Below are positions 15,743-24,438 of a stretch of 40,512 nt of DNA, piece after piece (within the stretch, counting starts at the first letter, position 1; the number at the start of each line of letters is the position of its first letter). The notes under the pieces are model-generated. The model was not told the DNA's origin, searched no databases, and saw nothing but the letters and a program-made list of their open reading frames with translations. The stretch covers positions 165 through 40,676 of the forward strand of contig NZ_AQWU01000055.1 in NCBI RefSeq assembly GCF_000376265.1, read 5' to 3'. The stretch comes from Thermus igniterrae ATCC 700962 (GTDB lineage Bacteria; Deinococcota; Deinococci; Deinococcales; Thermaceae). Both the position numbers and the translations under genes were made by a program.

Positions 15743-16801
15743 ATGGCTGCCTTGCTGCAGGTGGTCCTGACCCTCATCCTGGCCTGGCTTCTTGGCCGCT
15801 ACGGGGCCAGGGCCCTGAACGCCCTAGGCCGCCTCACCCCCACGGAACGGGACGACGGCCTCTTCCGCCTCCTGGGCCTCCTCTGGTGGGGGGTGGTCCT
15901 CCTCTTGGCCTTAAGCTACCTGGTCCACGCCCTGGGCCTACCCCACGAGCCCTGGGCCTCCTGGGGAAGGGCCTTGGCGGGCTGGCTGGGGGCCCGGGGG
16001 CTTGCCGCCTTGGCGGTCTTGGGCCTCACCTTCCTGGGCTTCCGCCTCCTGCCCCTCCTCCTGGCCCGGCTCCCCGAGCCCGAGGGGGAGCTCACCCGGG
16101 AGGCGGTGCGGCGGCGCACCCTGCGGGCGGTGGCCGAGTCGGTGCTCAAGGGAAGCCTCCTGGTGGTGGGGGGACTTTTCCTCCTCTCCAACCTGGGCCT
16201 CAACATCACCGCCCTCCTGGCGGGGGCGGGGGTGGCGGGCCTGGCCCTGAGCTTTGCCGCCCAGAACCTGATCCGGGACTTCCTCAACGGCTTTTTCATC
16301 CTGCTGGAGGACCAGTACGGGGTGGGGGACATCGTGCAGATCGGGAACGTGGGGGGACAGGTGGAGCGCTTCACCCTGCGGCTCACCGTCCTGCGGGACC
16401 TCGAGGGCCGGGTCCACTTCCTCCCCAACTCCGAGGTGCGCCAGGTGACGGTCCTCACCCAGGAGTGGAGCCGGGCGGTGGTGGACGTGGCCGTGGCCTA
16501 CAAGGAGGACCTGGACCGGGTGCTGGCCGTCTTCCGGGACGAGGTGGAAAGGTTCCACCAGGACCCCGAGTGGCAGGAGCGCTTCACCGAGCCCCCGGAG
16601 GTCCTGGGGGTGCAGCAGCTTGGGGAAAGCGGGGTGGTGATCCGGGTCCTCTTCAGCACCAAGCCGGCCCAGCAGTGGCCCGTGGCCCGGGAGTTCCGCC
16701 GCCGCATCAAAAACCGCCTGGACCGGGAGGGGATAGAGATCCCCTTCCCCCACCAGAAGCTCTACTTCGGGGAGCCCCTACAGCTGGCAAAGGGGGTGTA
16801 G
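15743..16801 (+). CDS. mechanosensitive channel, MscS family
   Basis: Small-conductance mechanosensitive channel of 352 residues that opens under hypo-osmotic membrane tension. There are about five hydrophobic helices: near 1-20, 40-63, 80-105, 135-155 and the pore helix at about 158-190 (ALLAGAGVAGLALSFAAQNLIRD without a charge until RD), rich in the small residues typical of the MscS TM3 pore. A beta domain follows (DQYGVGDIVQIGNVGG) and then the alpha/beta vestibule to the end (FPHQKLYFG). It is longer at the N-terminus than E. coli MscS (286 residues). The start at 15743 is set by the leaderless promoter. The coiled-coil gene follows 10 bases later. Confidence 0.92.
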   Translation: MAALLQVVLTLILAWLLGRYGARALNALGRLTPTERDDGLFRLLGLLWWGVVLLLALSYLVHALGLPHEPWASWGRALAGWLGARGLAALAVLGLTFLGFRLLPLLLARLPEPEGELTREAVRRRTLRAVAESVLKGSLLVVGGLFLLSNLGLNITALLAGAGVAGLALSFAAQNLIRDFLNGFFILLEDQYGVGDIVQIGNVGGQVERFTLRLTVLRDLEGRVHFLPNSEVRQVTVLTQEWSRAVVDVAVAYKEDLDRVLAVFRDEVERFHQDPEWQERFTEPPEVLGVQQLGESGVVIRVLFSTKPAQQWPVAREFRRRIKNRLDREGIEIPFPHQKLYFGEPLQLAKGV

Positions 16802-16811
16802 GCTAAGGGCG

Positions 16812-19073
16812 ATGCCGGACATCTACGGGGAGATCCTGGAATCCCTCCGCCCCCACCTGGGCAACCGGGCGGAGGCGGTGATGGATGAGGGCCTGAAGCG
16901 TCTGGGCAAGCGCCCCTCCGAGCTCACCCTCGAGGACGGGCAGCACCTCCTGAAGGGCCTGGTCTTCCGCGAGCTCCAGACCCGCCTGCGCCCCGAGGAG
17001 GCCCGGCGGGTGGTGGAGGGCCTCCTGGCCCGCCTGGAGGCCCAGGGAACCACCCTGGAGGCCCTGGAAAGGGGGCTGAAGCGCTTCGGCCTTTACCTGG
17101 ACTGGCCCGAGGTGGGCCGCCTGCGGGCCCTGGTGAACCGCCTGCGCCAAAGCCCCGACCCCCAGCTCCTGGCCGAGGGCGCCCACCTCCTGGAAGCCCT
17201 GGAGGAGCGGCTGGAGGAGGCCCTCTTGCGCCAGGCCAAGGACCTGGTCCACCTGGAGGAGGCCCTGGAACGGGTGCGCCACCTGGGGGGGCCCAAGGTG
17301 CGGCGGCTGGAGAGCCTGGTGGAGACCGTGCGCCAGGCCCAGCAGGACGGGCTCCTGGCCCAGGGGGAGGTGGAGAAGGCCCGGAGCCTGGCCCTGGAGC
17401 TCAGGAAGTTCCTGGAGTCCAGCGCCGTGCGGGCCCCCACCCTGCCGGAGATCGTCTTTGAAACCCAGGAGGAGGCCCCCAAGCACCCCACGGACGTCTT
17501 CCTCACCGTGGAGGAGGCTTCCGAGCTGGAGGGGGAGCTGGTCATTGACCTGGAGGCCCTGCCTGAGGAGGCCAACCAGCGGATCCAGGCCCTGGAGGTG
17601 GAGGAGGAAAGGCGGAGGCTGGAGGAACTCTTGGCCCGCTACAGCCCCCTCCTGGAGCGGGCCACGGTGAGCCCCCTTTTGGCCGAGGTCCAGGCCCTCC
17701 TGGAGGCGGGCACCCCCGTGGGGGAGAAGCTCAGCGCCCTGGAGGAGGCCTTCAAGGAGGCGGAGCGAAACCTTAAGGCCGAGAAGCGGGCCCGGCTCAT
17801 CCAGCTGGCGGAGGCCCTCAGGGCCCTGCCCCTCCCCGAGGGGGCCAAGGCCCCCCTGGAAAGCGCCCTGCGCCTGGCCGAGGAGACCCTGGCCGAGGGA
17901 GGCTACCCCGACCTGGTACCCCTGGAGGAAGAGCTCAAGCGCTTGGAGGAGGAGGCCAGGCGCAAGGCGGAGGAGGAAAGACGCCTCCTTGCGGAAAAGG
18001 AAGCCCTCTTGGCGGAGCTTTCCGGGAAGGGGGAGGTCTTCCGTCCCCTCTGGGAGGCCCTGAAGGAGATGCCCCTCGAGGCCCTGCCCCAGGGCCTCCC
18101 CCAGGTCCGCTCCCGCTACGCCGAGCTCCTCAAGGCCCAGGGGGAGGAGGCTGCCCTCCGGGCCAAGCTCCAGGAGGCCCGGGAGACCCTGGAGGCCCTG
18201 CGCCTGGAGGCCAAGGCCCTGGGCCTGGAGGAGGCGGTGGCCGAGGCGGAAGCCCTCCTCAACCGGGGAGAGCTTCCCGACCTGGAGGCCCTCCGGGCCG
18301 CCATGGCCGAGGCCAAGGCCCAGGCCCGGCAGGCGGCCCTCAGGGAACTCTCCCGGCTCCAGGCCCTGGCCGAACGCTTCCGCGGCTTCGGGGGCGAGGG
18401 GGTGCTGAGAGCCCTGGAGGAGGAAAAGGCCAAGCCCCTCCCCGATCCCCTCCCCATCGCCCGGGCCCTGCAGGCTCTAAGGAGGCGGCTTGAGGCCAAG
18501 CGCGAGGAACTCATGACCCGCCTCACCGCCTTCTTCCAGGCCCACGCCCATCTGGGGGACTTCCAGAGCGAGACCGCTCGGCGGCTGAGGCCCCTGCTGG
18601 GGGTGTTGCAGAGCGCCGCGGAGAAGCTCCCCCGCCTGGGCCCCCAGGGGCTTTTGCAGGTGGAGAAGACCCTGGGCCAGGCGGAGGTCCTCCTCAAGGA
18701 GCTGGAGCGGGAGAAGGAGGCGGCCAAGGCGGTGCTCCAGGAGATCCGCGGGGCAGACCTGGAGGCCCTCCTGGGGGTCTTTGACCAGCCCAGGGCGCCG
18801 GAAGCCCCCCCTGAGGACCTGGCCCGCCTGCGGCTACCAGGGGTGGAGGTGCTCGGCCACCTGGAAGACCCCCTGCCCCTGCCCAAGGAAGCTCTTTTGG
18901 AGCTCAAGCGGGCCCTGGACCGCCTGGACGAAGGGCTGAGGCACCCCAGGAAGGCGGCGGTGGTCCTCCTGGGGGAAAAGGCGCTGGTCCTGAGCCCTTA
19001 CCGGGGCCGGACCCTGGTGGCCCTCTTGGAGCGGGCAAGCCTCTCGGCCTTCCTGCAGGAGCTCGCCTCCTAG
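16812..19073 (+). CDS. large coiled-coil protein of unknown function
   Basis: A 753-residue protein I do not recognise. It is dominated by Leu, Glu, Ala, Arg and Lys in long heptad-like runs, particularly about residues 255-345, 370-400, 420-530 and 600-640, so most of it should form extended coiled coils. It has no signal peptide, transmembrane helix, Walker motif or cysteines that I can see, so it is not an SMC/Rad50-type ATPase. The N-terminal ~200 residues look helical but less regular. The last ~45 residues (AAVVLLGEKALVLSP...) look like a small globular cap. It begins 10 bases after mscS and is probably co-transcribed. A structural or scaffolding role is only a guess. Confidence 0.85.
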   Translation: MPDIYGEILESLRPHLGNRAEAVMDEGLKRLGKRPSELTLEDGQHLLKGLVFRELQTRLRPEEARRVVEGLLARLEAQGTTLEALERGLKRFGLYLDWPEVGRLRALVNRLRQSPDPQLLAEGAHLLEALEERLEEALLRQAKDLVHLEEALERVRHLGGPKVRRLESLVETVRQAQQDGLLAQGEVEKARSLALELRKFLESSAVRAPTLPEIVFETQEEAPKHPTDVFLTVEEASELEGELVIDLEALPEEANQRIQALEVEEERRRLEELLARYSPLLERATVSPLLAEVQALLEAGTPVGEKLSALEEAFKEAERNLKAEKRARLIQLAEALRALPLPEGAKAPLESALRLAEETLAEGGYPDLVPLEEELKRLEEEARRKAEEERRLLAEKEALLAELSGKGEVFRPLWEALKEMPLEALPQGLPQVRSRYAELLKAQGEEAALRAKLQEARETLEALRLEAKALGLEEAVAEAEALLNRGELPDLEALRAAMAEAKAQARQAALRELSRLQALAERFRGFGGEGVLRALEEEKAKPLPDPLPIARALQALRRRLEAKREELMTRLTAFFQAHAHLGDFQSETARRLRPLLGVLQSAAEKLPRLGPQGLLQVEKTLGQAEVLLKELEREKEAAKAVLQEIRGADLEALLGVFDQPRAPEAPPEDLARLRLPGVEVLGHLEDPLPLPKEALLELKRALDRLDEGLRHPRKAAVVLLGEKALVLSPYRGRTLVALLERASLSAFLQELAS

Positions 19074-19078
19074 GGTGC

Positions 19079-19084
19079 TACACT
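19079..19084 (+). promoter_or_regulatory. -10 box of rel, leaderless
   Basis: TACACT ends 8 bases before the GTG at 19093 and begins 5 bases after the stop of the coiled-coil gene, so rel can be transcribed separately from mscS. Confidence 0.5.
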
Positions 19085-19092
19085 AAGTTATA

Positions 19093-21273
19093 GTGGTAAC
19101 CGCCTCGGCCCTCTGGGAAAACCTGGCCCCTTCTCTGGACTACCTCTCCCCTGAGGAGCGGGAGCGGGTCTGGCAGGCTTACCTCTTCGCGGAGGAGGCC
19201 CACCGGGGCCAGCTGCGCAAGAGCGGGGAGCCCTACATCACCCACCCCGTGGCGGTGGCGGAGATCCTGGCCTCCTTGCGCATGGACGCGGACACCGTGG
19301 CCGCGGGGCTTCTGCACGACACCCTGGAGGACTGCGGCGTAAGCCCCGAGGAGCTGGAGAGGCGGTTCGGCCCGGCGGTGCGGCGCATCGTGGAGGGGGA
19401 GACCAAGGTCAGCAAGCTCTACAAGCTGGCCAACCTGGAAGGGGAGGAAAAGCGGGCCGAGGACCTCCGCCAGATGTTCATCGCCATGGCGGAGGACGTG
19501 CGCATCATCATCGTCAAGCTGGCGGACCGCCTGCACAACCTGCGCACCCTGGAGCACATGCCCCCCCACAAGCAACGGCGCATCGCCCAGGAGACCCTGG
19601 AGATCTACGCCCCCCTGGCCCACCGCCTGGGCATGGGGCAACTGAAGTGGGAGCTGGAGGACCTCTCCTTCCGCTACCTCCACCCCGAGGCCTACCATGC
19701 CCTCCTCTCCCGCATCCAAGAGACCCAGGAGGCCCGGGAGCGGGTCATCCAAAGGGCCATGGCCGCCCTAAAGGAGGCCCTGGAGAAGGACGAGCTCCTC
19801 CAGGCCCAGCTCCAGGGCTTGGAGATTACAGGACGGCCCAAGCACCTCTACTCCATCTGGAAGAAGATGGAGCGGGAGGGCAAGGCCCTGGAGCAGATCT
19901 ACGACCTCCTGGCGGTGCGGGTCATCCTGGACCCCAGGCCCGCCCCCACGGAGGAGGGGCAATCCCTACGGGAAAAGCAGGTCTGCTACCACGTCCTCGG
20001 CCTGGTCCACGCCCTCTGGCAGCCCATCCCCGGCCGGGTCAAGGACTACATCGCCGTGCCCAAGCCCAACGGCTACCAGTCCCTCCACACCACGGTCATC
20101 GCCCTGGAGGGCCTGCCCCTGGAGGTGCAGATCCGCACCCGGGAGATGCACCGCATCGCCGAGTACGGCATCGCCGCCCACTGGCTCTACAAGGAGGGCC
20201 TCACCGACCCCGAGGAGGTGAAGCGGAGGGTCTCCTGGCTGAAGAACATCCAGGAGTGGCAGCAGGAGTTCTCCAGCTCCCGGGAGTTCGTGGAGGCGGT
20301 GACCCGGGACCTCCTGGGAGGACGGGTCTTCGTCTTCACCCCCAAGGGGCGGATCATCAACCTGCCCAAGGGGGCCACCCCGGTGGACTTCGCCTACCAC
20401 ATCCACACCGAGGTGGGGCACCACATGGTGGGGGCCAAGGTCAACGGGCGCATCGTCCCCCTCTCCTACGAGTTGCAAAACGGCGAGATCGTGGAGATCC
20501 TCACCGCCAAAAACGCCCACCCCTCCAAGGGCTGGCTGGAGTTTGCCAGGACCCGGAGCGCCAAGAGCAAGATCCGCCAGTACTTCCGCGCCCAGGAGCG
20601 CCAGGAGACCCTGGAGCGGGGCCAAAACCTCCTGGAGCGCTACCTGAAGCGCAAGGGCCTGCCCAAGCCCACGGACAGCCAGCTGGAGGAGGCGGCCAAG
20701 CGCTTAGGCCTCACGCCCTCCCCCGAGGAGCTCTACCTGGCCCTGGCCCTGAACCGCCTCACGCCCAAGCAGGTGGCGGAGAAGCTCTACCCCAAAGCCC
20801 TCCTCAAGCCGGAAAAGCCCAAGCCCCCTCCCAGGAATGAGTGGGGCATCCGCCTGGACCAGGACCTGCAGGCCCCCATCCGCCTGGCCTCCTGCTGCGA
20901 GCCCGCCAAGGGGGACAGCATCCTGGGCTTCGTCACCCGGGGCCGGGGGGTGACGGTGCACCGGGCGGACTGCCCCAACCTGCGCCGCCTCCTCCAGGGG
21001 CCGGAGGCCGACCGGGTGATCGGGGCCCACTGGGAGGGGGTGGGGGGAAAGGTGGCCACCCTCGAGGTCCTGGCCCAGGACCGCGCCGGCCTCCTGCGGG
21101 ACGTGATGCAGGTGGTGGCCGAGGCGGGCAAGAGTGCCCTGGGCTCGGAGACCCGGATCCTGGGCCCCCTGGCCCGCATCCGCCTGCGGCTTACCGTGCA
21201 GGACGGGGAGCGGGAGGCCCTGGTCCAGGCCCTGAAGGGGGTCAAGAGCGTGCAGGAGGTGCGCTGGGTCTAG
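19093..21273 (+). CDS. rel: bifunctional (p)ppGpp synthetase/hydrolase Rel
   Basis: Stringent-response enzyme of 726 residues. The N-terminal HD hydrolase is intact: His51 (THPVA), His75-Asp76 and Glu79-Asp80 in LLHDTLED, and the Asp of VKLADRLHNL. The synthetase domain follows (about 240-340) with GRPKHLYSIWKKM, YDLLAVRVI, the GYQSLHTTV loop and the catalytic Glu of LEVQIRTREMH. Next come TGS (about 410-475, VFVFTPKGRIINLPKGATP), a helical domain, a Cys-containing zinc-finger/CC domain (LASCCEPAKGD ... HRADCPN) and a C-terminal ACT/RRM domain. Length and order match long Rel proteins, and both catalytic sites look functional. The start is GTG, leaderless. The stop shares CTAG with the opposing yjbQ-like gene. 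Confidence 0.96.
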   Translation: MVTASALWENLAPSLDYLSPEERERVWQAYLFAEEAHRGQLRKSGEPYITHPVAVAEILASLRMDADTVAAGLLHDTLEDCGVSPEELERRFGPAVRRIVEGETKVSKLYKLANLEGEEKRAEDLRQMFIAMAEDVRIIIVKLADRLHNLRTLEHMPPHKQRRIAQETLEIYAPLAHRLGMGQLKWELEDLSFRYLHPEAYHALLSRIQETQEARERVIQRAMAALKEALEKDELLQAQLQGLEITGRPKHLYSIWKKMEREGKALEQIYDLLAVRVILDPRPAPTEEGQSLREKQVCYHVLGLVHALWQPIPGRVKDYIAVPKPNGYQSLHTTVIALEGLPLEVQIRTREMHRIAEYGIAAHWLYKEGLTDPEEVKRRVSWLKNIQEWQQEFSSSREFVEAVTRDLLGGRVFVFTPKGRIINLPKGATPVDFAYHIHTEVGHHMVGAKVNGRIVPLSYELQNGEIVEILTAKNAHPSKGWLEFARTRSAKSKIRQYFRAQERQETLERGQNLLERYLKRKGLPKPTDSQLEEAAKRLGLTPSPEELYLALALNRLTPKQVAEKLYPKALLKPEKPKPPPRNEWGIRLDQDLQAPIRLASCCEPAKGDSILGFVTRGRGVTVHRADCPNLRRLLQGPEADRVIGAHWEGVGGKVATLEVLAQDRAGLLRDVMQVVAEAGKSALGSETRILGPLARIRLRLTVQDGEREALVQALKGVKSVQEVRWV

Positions 21274-21650
21274 AGGGGGCGCACCCAGACCTCCCGGGTC
21301 CTGGGCCCGTCAAACTCCGCCAGGAAAACCTGCTGCCAGCGGCCAAGCCTTAGCCTTCCCCCCTCCGCGGGAAGGAGGAGCTGGACCCCGGTGAGGAGGC
21401 TTTTCAGGTGGGCGTGGGTGTTGCCCTCCGCGTGGCGGTCCTTGGGGTGGAAGCGGGGGGCAAGCTCGTCCAGGCGCACCAGGAGGTCGTGGGCCACGTC
21501 CGGATCCGCTCCCTCCTGCACCAGGAGGCCGCAGGTGGTGTGGGGCACGAAGAGGTAGACGAGGCCCGTGTGTCCCTCCAGGGCCCCCTCCACCAGCCGG
21601 GTGATGTTGACCAGCCCCTCGGTAGGCGTGCGCACGGAAAGCGCCCTCAT
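21270..21650 (-). CDS. YjbQ/UPF0047 family protein
   Basis: Protein of 126 residues with the three conserved blocks of the YjbQ family: VPHTTCGLLVQEGAD (about 39-53), NTHAHLKSLLTG with paired histidines (about 80-91), and LGRWQQVFLAEFDGPR near the end. E. coli YjbQ shows weak thiamine-phosphate synthase activity in vitro; the physiological role is unsettled. The ATG at 21650 is preceded by GGAG; the open frame continues upstream but into the methyltransferase gene. It lies 10 bases after that gene in the same orientation, so the two are an operon. The stop overlaps that of rel. Confidence 0.9.
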   Translation of the reverse strand: MRALSVRTPTEGLVNITRLVEGALEGHTGLVYLFVPHTTCGLLVQEGADPDVAHDLLVRLDELAPRFHPKDRHAEGNTHAHLKSLLTGVQLLLPAEGGRLRLGRWQQVFLAEFDGPRTREVWVRPL

Positions 21651-21660
21651 GCTCCGGATA

Positions 21661-22452
21661 TTAGCCCAGGCGGGAGGCCCGCAGGTAAAAGCTCTTCTCC
21701 ACCGGGAAAGGGCGGTCCAGGTCGCCAAGCTCCCCCTCGGCCCAGGCCCAAAGCCTGGGCATGACCCGCTGGTGCACCGCCTCCGGCACCGCCTGGGTGA
21801 AGGAGTAAAGCCGCTCCCCTAAGGCCTCCAGGGCCTCCCTGGGGGTGCGCATCTCCCGCCAGGCCACCACCTGGCGGACCTTGGGCTTAAGGCCCAGGCG
21901 CTTCAGGGCCTCCTCCACCTCGGCAAGCCGCCTCTGGTGGAGGCCCCGCTCCACCCTAAACCCCTCGGCCTCCACCAGGGCCCGCCAGCGCTCCTGCAGG
22001 CGCCACTCCACCTCGGCCTCCACCCGGTCCCAGCCCTCCAGGAGCACCCCCCCAGGCTTCAGCACCCTAAGGGCCTCGGCCAGGGCCCTGGGCCAGTCGG
22101 GGAGGAGGTGCCAGAGGTGGACCACGATCACCCCGTGCACGCTCTCCCCCGGCAGGGGGATGTCGCGGGCGTCCGCCTCCAGGAGGCGCACCTTGCGCAT
22201 GACCCCGGCCGCCTTCTGCCGGAAGACCTCCAGCATGGCCGGGTTGTTGTCCAGGGCCAGGTAGGGGTAGCCCCGGGCGATAAGGGGCAGGGCGATGCGC
22301 CCCGTGCCCACCCCGAGCTCCAAGAGCAAGGGCTCCTCGCCCTTAACCTGGAGGGCGTTGGCCATGGCGGTGGCGATGCGGCCCGCCACCTCGGGCGGGT
22401 AGGCCCGCAGGCGGTCGTAGGCGTAGGCCACCCGGGTAAGGGCGCTGGACAT
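21661..22452 (-). CDS. SAM-dependent methyltransferase (class I)
   Basis: Cytosolic methyltransferase of 263 residues. The Rossmann SAM-binding motif I LLLELGVGTGRIALPL is at about 37-52, the acidic ribose-binding Asp is in ALDNNP, motif II is around EADARDIPLP, and motif IV is VIVVHLWHLLPDWPRAL, a pattern of the UbiE/Methyltransf_11 group. The substrate cannot be told; the helical C-terminal ~100 residues have no family mark I know. The ATG at 22452 is chosen because the -10 box at 22463-22468 leaves no room for the longer frame; ATG 22464 would overlap it. It is divergent from the sugar-nucleotide gene and co-transcribed with the YjbQ gene. Confidence 0.85.
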   Translation of the reverse strand: MSSALTRVAYAYDRLRAYPPEVAGRIATAMANALQVKGEEPLLLELGVGTGRIALPLIARGYPYLALDNNPAMLEVFRQKAAGVMRKVRLLEADARDIPLPGESVHGVIVVHLWHLLPDWPRALAEALRVLKPGGVLLEGWDRVEAEVEWRLQERWRALVEAEGFRVERGLHQRRLAEVEEALKRLGLKPKVRQVVAWREMRTPREALEALGERLYSFTQAVPEAVHQRVMPRLWAWAEGELGDLDRPFPVEKSFYLRASRLG

Positions 22453-22462
22453 CTTCCCCCTC

Positions 22463-22468
22463 ATTCTA
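22463..22468 (-). promoter_or_regulatory. -10 box of the methyltransferase operon
   Basis: TAGAAT on the minus strand ends 10 bases before the ATG at 22452. It is only 5 bases from the opposing -10 box at 22474-22479, so the divergent promoters overlap. Confidence 0.5.
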
Positions 22469-22473
22469 CGGGG

Positions 22474-22479
22474 TATACT
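22474..22479 (+). promoter_or_regulatory. -10 box of the nucleotidyltransferase operon, leaderless
   Basis: TATACT, preceded by GGG, ends 7 bases (all C) before the ATG at 22487. There is no ribosome site. Confidence 0.6.
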
Positions 22480-22486
22480 CCCCCCC

Positions 22487-23533
22487 ATGAAGGGGCTGAT
22501 TCTGGCCGCAGGAAGGGGGACGCGCCTGCGCCCCCTCACCCACACCCGGCCCAAACCCGTCATCCGGGTGGCGGGCCGGCCCATCCTGCACTACGCGGTG
22601 GAAAACCTCCTGGAAGCGGGGGTAAAGGAGATCGGGGTGGTGGTCTCCCCGGAGACGGAGAAGGACATCCGCGAGGCCCTGGCGGGCTACCGGGTGAGCT
22701 ATGTTCTGCAGGAGGAGCCCCAGGGCCTGGCCCATGCCGTGGCGGTGGCCCGGGACTTTCTGGGGCAAAGCCCCTTCGTCCTCTACCTGGGGGACAACCT
22801 CTTCCAGAAGGGGATTGGGCGCTTCCTCGAGGCCTTCGGGGAGGGGGTGAGCGCGGTCATCGCCCTGGTGCGGGTGAAAAACCCCAGCCAGTTCGGCGTG
22901 GCCGTCCTCCAGGGGGATAGGATTGTGCGCCTGGTGGAAAAGCCCAAGGACCCCCCCTCGGACCTGGCCGTGGCCGGGGTCTACGTCTTCACCCCCGAGG
23001 TGCTGGAGGTGATCCAGGACCTGAAGCCCTCCGCCCGGGGGGAGTACGAGATCACCGACGCCATCCAGGGCCTGGTGGACCGGGGCAAGCGGGTGGTGGG
23101 GGTGGAGGTGGAGGGCTGGTGGAAGGACACCGGCCGGCCCGAGGACCTCCTGGACGCCAACCGCCTCCTCCTGGAGGAGCTCTCTCCCCGGGTGGAGGGG
23201 CACGTGGAGGGAAGCCAGCTCACCGGGCGGGTGGTGGTGGAGCGGGGGGCCAAGGTGGTGGGGAGCACGGTAATCGGCCCCGCCTTCATCGGGGAAGGGG
23301 CCCTGGTGGAGGGGGCCTACATCGGCCCCTTCACCTCCTTGGGGCCCGGGGCCAGGGTGGTGCGTTCCGAGGTGGAGTACTCCATCCTCGAGGACCACGC
23401 CGCCCTGGTGGACGTGGCCCTAAGGCTCCAGGAGAGCATCCTGGGGGTGGGGGCGGCAGTGCGAAGCCGCAACGGCCTCCCCCGGGCCCACCGGCTCATC
23501 CTGGGAGACCTCTCCCAGGTGGAGCTGGCCTAG
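22487..23533 (+). CDS. glucose-1-phosphate thymidylyltransferase-type sugar nucleotidyltransferase (long form)
   Basis: Protein of 348 residues that joins a sugar-1-phosphate to a nucleotide, probably dTDP-glucose synthesis for surface polysaccharide. The signature LAAGRGTRLRPLT (about 6-18) with RPKPV gives the nucleotide-binding loop; YLGDNLF (about 101-107) holds the metal-binding Asp; VEKPKDPPSD and WWKDTGRPEDLL are typical of the long RmlA group. Residues 240-348 form a left-handed beta helix of hexapeptide repeats, which short RmlA proteins lack. The leaderless ATG follows its -10 box closely. birA follows after 3 bases. No rmlB, C or D genes are nearby, so the nucleotide and sugar are inferred from similarity only. 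Confidence 0.88.
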   Translation: MKGLILAAGRGTRLRPLTHTRPKPVIRVAGRPILHYAVENLLEAGVKEIGVVVSPETEKDIREALAGYRVSYVLQEEPQGLAHAVAVARDFLGQSPFVLYLGDNLFQKGIGRFLEAFGEGVSAVIALVRVKNPSQFGVAVLQGDRIVRLVEKPKDPPSDLAVAGVYVFTPEVLEVIQDLKPSARGEYEITDAIQGLVDRGKRVVGVEVEGWWKDTGRPEDLLDANRLLLEELSPRVEGHVEGSQLTGRVVVERGAKVVGSTVIGPAFIGEGALVEGAYIGPFTSLGPGARVVRSEVEYSILEDHAALVDVALRLQESILGVGAAVRSRNGLPRAHRLILGDLSQVELA

Positions 23534-23536
23534 GGA

Positions 23537-24433
23537 ATGGGGCTTCTGGACCTCCTCACCGAAACCCCCCAGAGCGGGGAAGCCCTGGCCCGGGCCCTGG
23601 GGGTGAGCCGGGCCGCGGTGCACAAGGAGGCCAGACGCCTCCAGGGGGAGGGTTTTCCCGTGGTGGTGGACCGCAAGGGCTACCGCATCCTCCCCGGGAC
23701 CCCCCTGCCCCACCTCTTTCGCCCCCAAGGCCGGCTGGGCCAGCCCTACCGCTACCTGGGCCGGGTGGGGAGCACCCAGGACGTCCTGCGGGCCTGGGCG
23801 GAGGCGGGAGCCCCTGAAGGGGCCTTGGTGCTGGCGGAGGCACAACAAAGGGGCCGGGGCCGCCGGGGAAGGCCCTGGGAAAGCCGCCCCGCCACCAGCC
23901 TCACCTTTTCCCTCCTCCTCAGGCCTAAGCTCCCCCTTCCCACCCTGGGCCTTTTGCCCCTTCTGGCGGGGCTCGCCCTTTGGGAGGCGGTGGGGGTGGG
24001 GGGGCTGAAGTGGCCCAACGACCTCCTCTCCCCCGACGGGCGGAAGTTGGCTGGGGTGCTCCTGGAGGCCAAGGCCGAGGGGGAGGAGGTGGCCTACGCC
24101 CTCCTGGGGGTGGGGGTCAACGTGGCCTGGGCTCCCGAGGGAGCGGCCCATCTGGGAGAGTTCTCTTCCCTTTCCCGCCTGCAGGTCCTGGAGGGCTTCC
24201 TCCTGCGGCTGGAAGCCCTCCTCCCCTTCCTGGAGAAGCCGGAAGCCCTCCTAGCCCGCTACCGCCAGGCCTCCTACACCCTGGGGTGGCCCGTGCGGGT
24301 GCACACCCCCAGGGGCCCGGTGGAAGGGGTGGCGGAGGCCGTCCTCCCCGACGGCAGCCTCCTGGTGGGCGGGGTGCGGGTGGGGGCGGGGGATGTGGAG
24401 CTCCTGGGAGGGGTGCGCCCACCCATTGAGTGA
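23537..24433 (+). CDS. birA: biotin-protein ligase, bifunctional BirA type
   Basis: Enzyme of 298 residues that makes biotinyl-AMP and attaches biotin to carboxyl-carrier proteins. Residues 1-60 form a winged helix (SGEALARALGVSRAAVHKEA), so it may also repress biotin genes. The catalytic domain has GRGRRGRPWESRPATSLTFS (about 106-125), the biotinyl-AMP loop, and LKWPNDLL...GRKLAGVLLE with the conserved Lys. The C-terminal ~45 residues form an SH3-like domain (GPVEGVAEAVLPDGSLLV). It begins 3 bases after the nucleotidyltransferase gene without a good ribosome site, so it depends on coupling. The biotinylated targets are not in the window. Confidence 0.94.
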   Translation: MGLLDLLTETPQSGEALARALGVSRAAVHKEARRLQGEGFPVVVDRKGYRILPGTPLPHLFRPQGRLGQPYRYLGRVGSTQDVLRAWAEAGAPEGALVLAEAQQRGRGRRGRPWESRPATSLTFSLLLRPKLPLPTLGLLPLLAGLALWEAVGVGGLKWPNDLLSPDGRKLAGVLLEAKAEGEEVAYALLGVGVNVAWAPEGAAHLGEFSSLSRLQVLEGFLLRLEALLPFLEKPEALLARYRQASYTLGWPVRVHTPRGPVEGVAEAVLPDGSLLVGGVRVGAGDVELLGGVRPPIE

Positions 24434-24438
24434 ATCAG

